Origin: DTU018 sp029550685 | GTDB lineage: Bacteria > Bacillota > Syntrophomonadia > Syntrophomonadales > Syntrophomonadaceae | Direction: 5' to 3' | Length of the DNA stretch: 24,612 bases | Assembly: GCA_035412805.1 (NCBI GenBank) | Contig: DAONVO010000027.1 | Location: 1 to 24,612, forward strand | Shown here: piece by piece, positions 24,599 through 24,612 of the stretch | Numbering within the stretch: position 1 is the first letter of the stretch | Layout: each line of letters begins with the position of its first letter | Translations under genes and position numbers: made by a program | The notes under the pieces: model-generated | What the model saw: only the letters and a program-made list of their open reading frames with translations | Told to the model about the DNA's origin: nothing | Database searches by the model: none

Positions 24599-24612
24599 GA
24601 GATTGCCACGCC
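24599..24612. repeat. Start of another copy of the dispersed repeat, cut by the window edge
   Basis: GAGATTGCCACGCC at the very end is identical to 6402-6415 in the leuB-cimA gap. Only 14 bases are visible. Confidence 0.5.

Overview
The window looks like chromosome of a low-to-mid GC Gram-positive anaerobe (Firmicutes/Clostridia). Supporting signs are strong AGGAGG ribosome-binding sites, GTG/TTG starts, a T-box leader, a Bacillus-type LexA box and sigma-A style promoters. The long-form acyl-CoA dehydrogenase and the overall gene content would suit a syntrophic fatty-acid oxidiser such as Syntrophomonas. That genus-level placement is inference, not proof.

Minus strand, right to left from about 16800 to 4656: one branched-chain amino acid cluster. 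A sigma-A promoter and a T-box leader (probable isoleucine specifier) precede ilvD, ilvB, ilvN, ilvC, leuA, leuC, leuD, leuB and a citramalate synthase (cimA). With both LeuA and CimA feeding LeuCDB, and no threonine deaminase in the window, isoleucine is probably made through citramalate. The cimA frame has no usable start codon before its conserved N-terminal motif; a single missing G in a GGGG run would explain this. Two gaps of the cluster (6343-6530 and 8274-8444) hold related repeat elements built from roughly 32-bp modules.

Minus strand, 4588 to 1: a possible ComK-family regulator whose ribosome-binding site is buried in a perfect 11-bp hairpin; a 106-aa unknown protein with its own promoter and terminator; and a two-gene operon of an SMC/RecF-like ATPase and a winged-helix protein. 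The operon promoter carries an almost perfect LexA (SOS) box between its -35 and -10. Last comes the 5' part of a sugar-phosphate nucleotidyltransferase gene that runs off the left edge.

Centre, 16860-17090: a G-rich, highly structured plus-strand segment with a long-range helix, nested hairpins and a pseudoknot. It looks like a non-coding RNA, tentatively of the HEARO/omega-RNA (IscB-associated) kind but with no nuclease gene beside it. It abuts the 3' end of an unrecognised 663-aa gene.

Right part, plus strand: an HD-GYP c-di-GMP phosphodiesterase, a stand-alone pyruvate-kinase C-domain protein, two tiny putative membrane proteins with unusual inverted repeats around them, a metallo-beta-lactamase-fold hydrolase, and an acyl-CoA dehydrogenase. 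The last 14 bases match the dispersed repeat seen at 6402.
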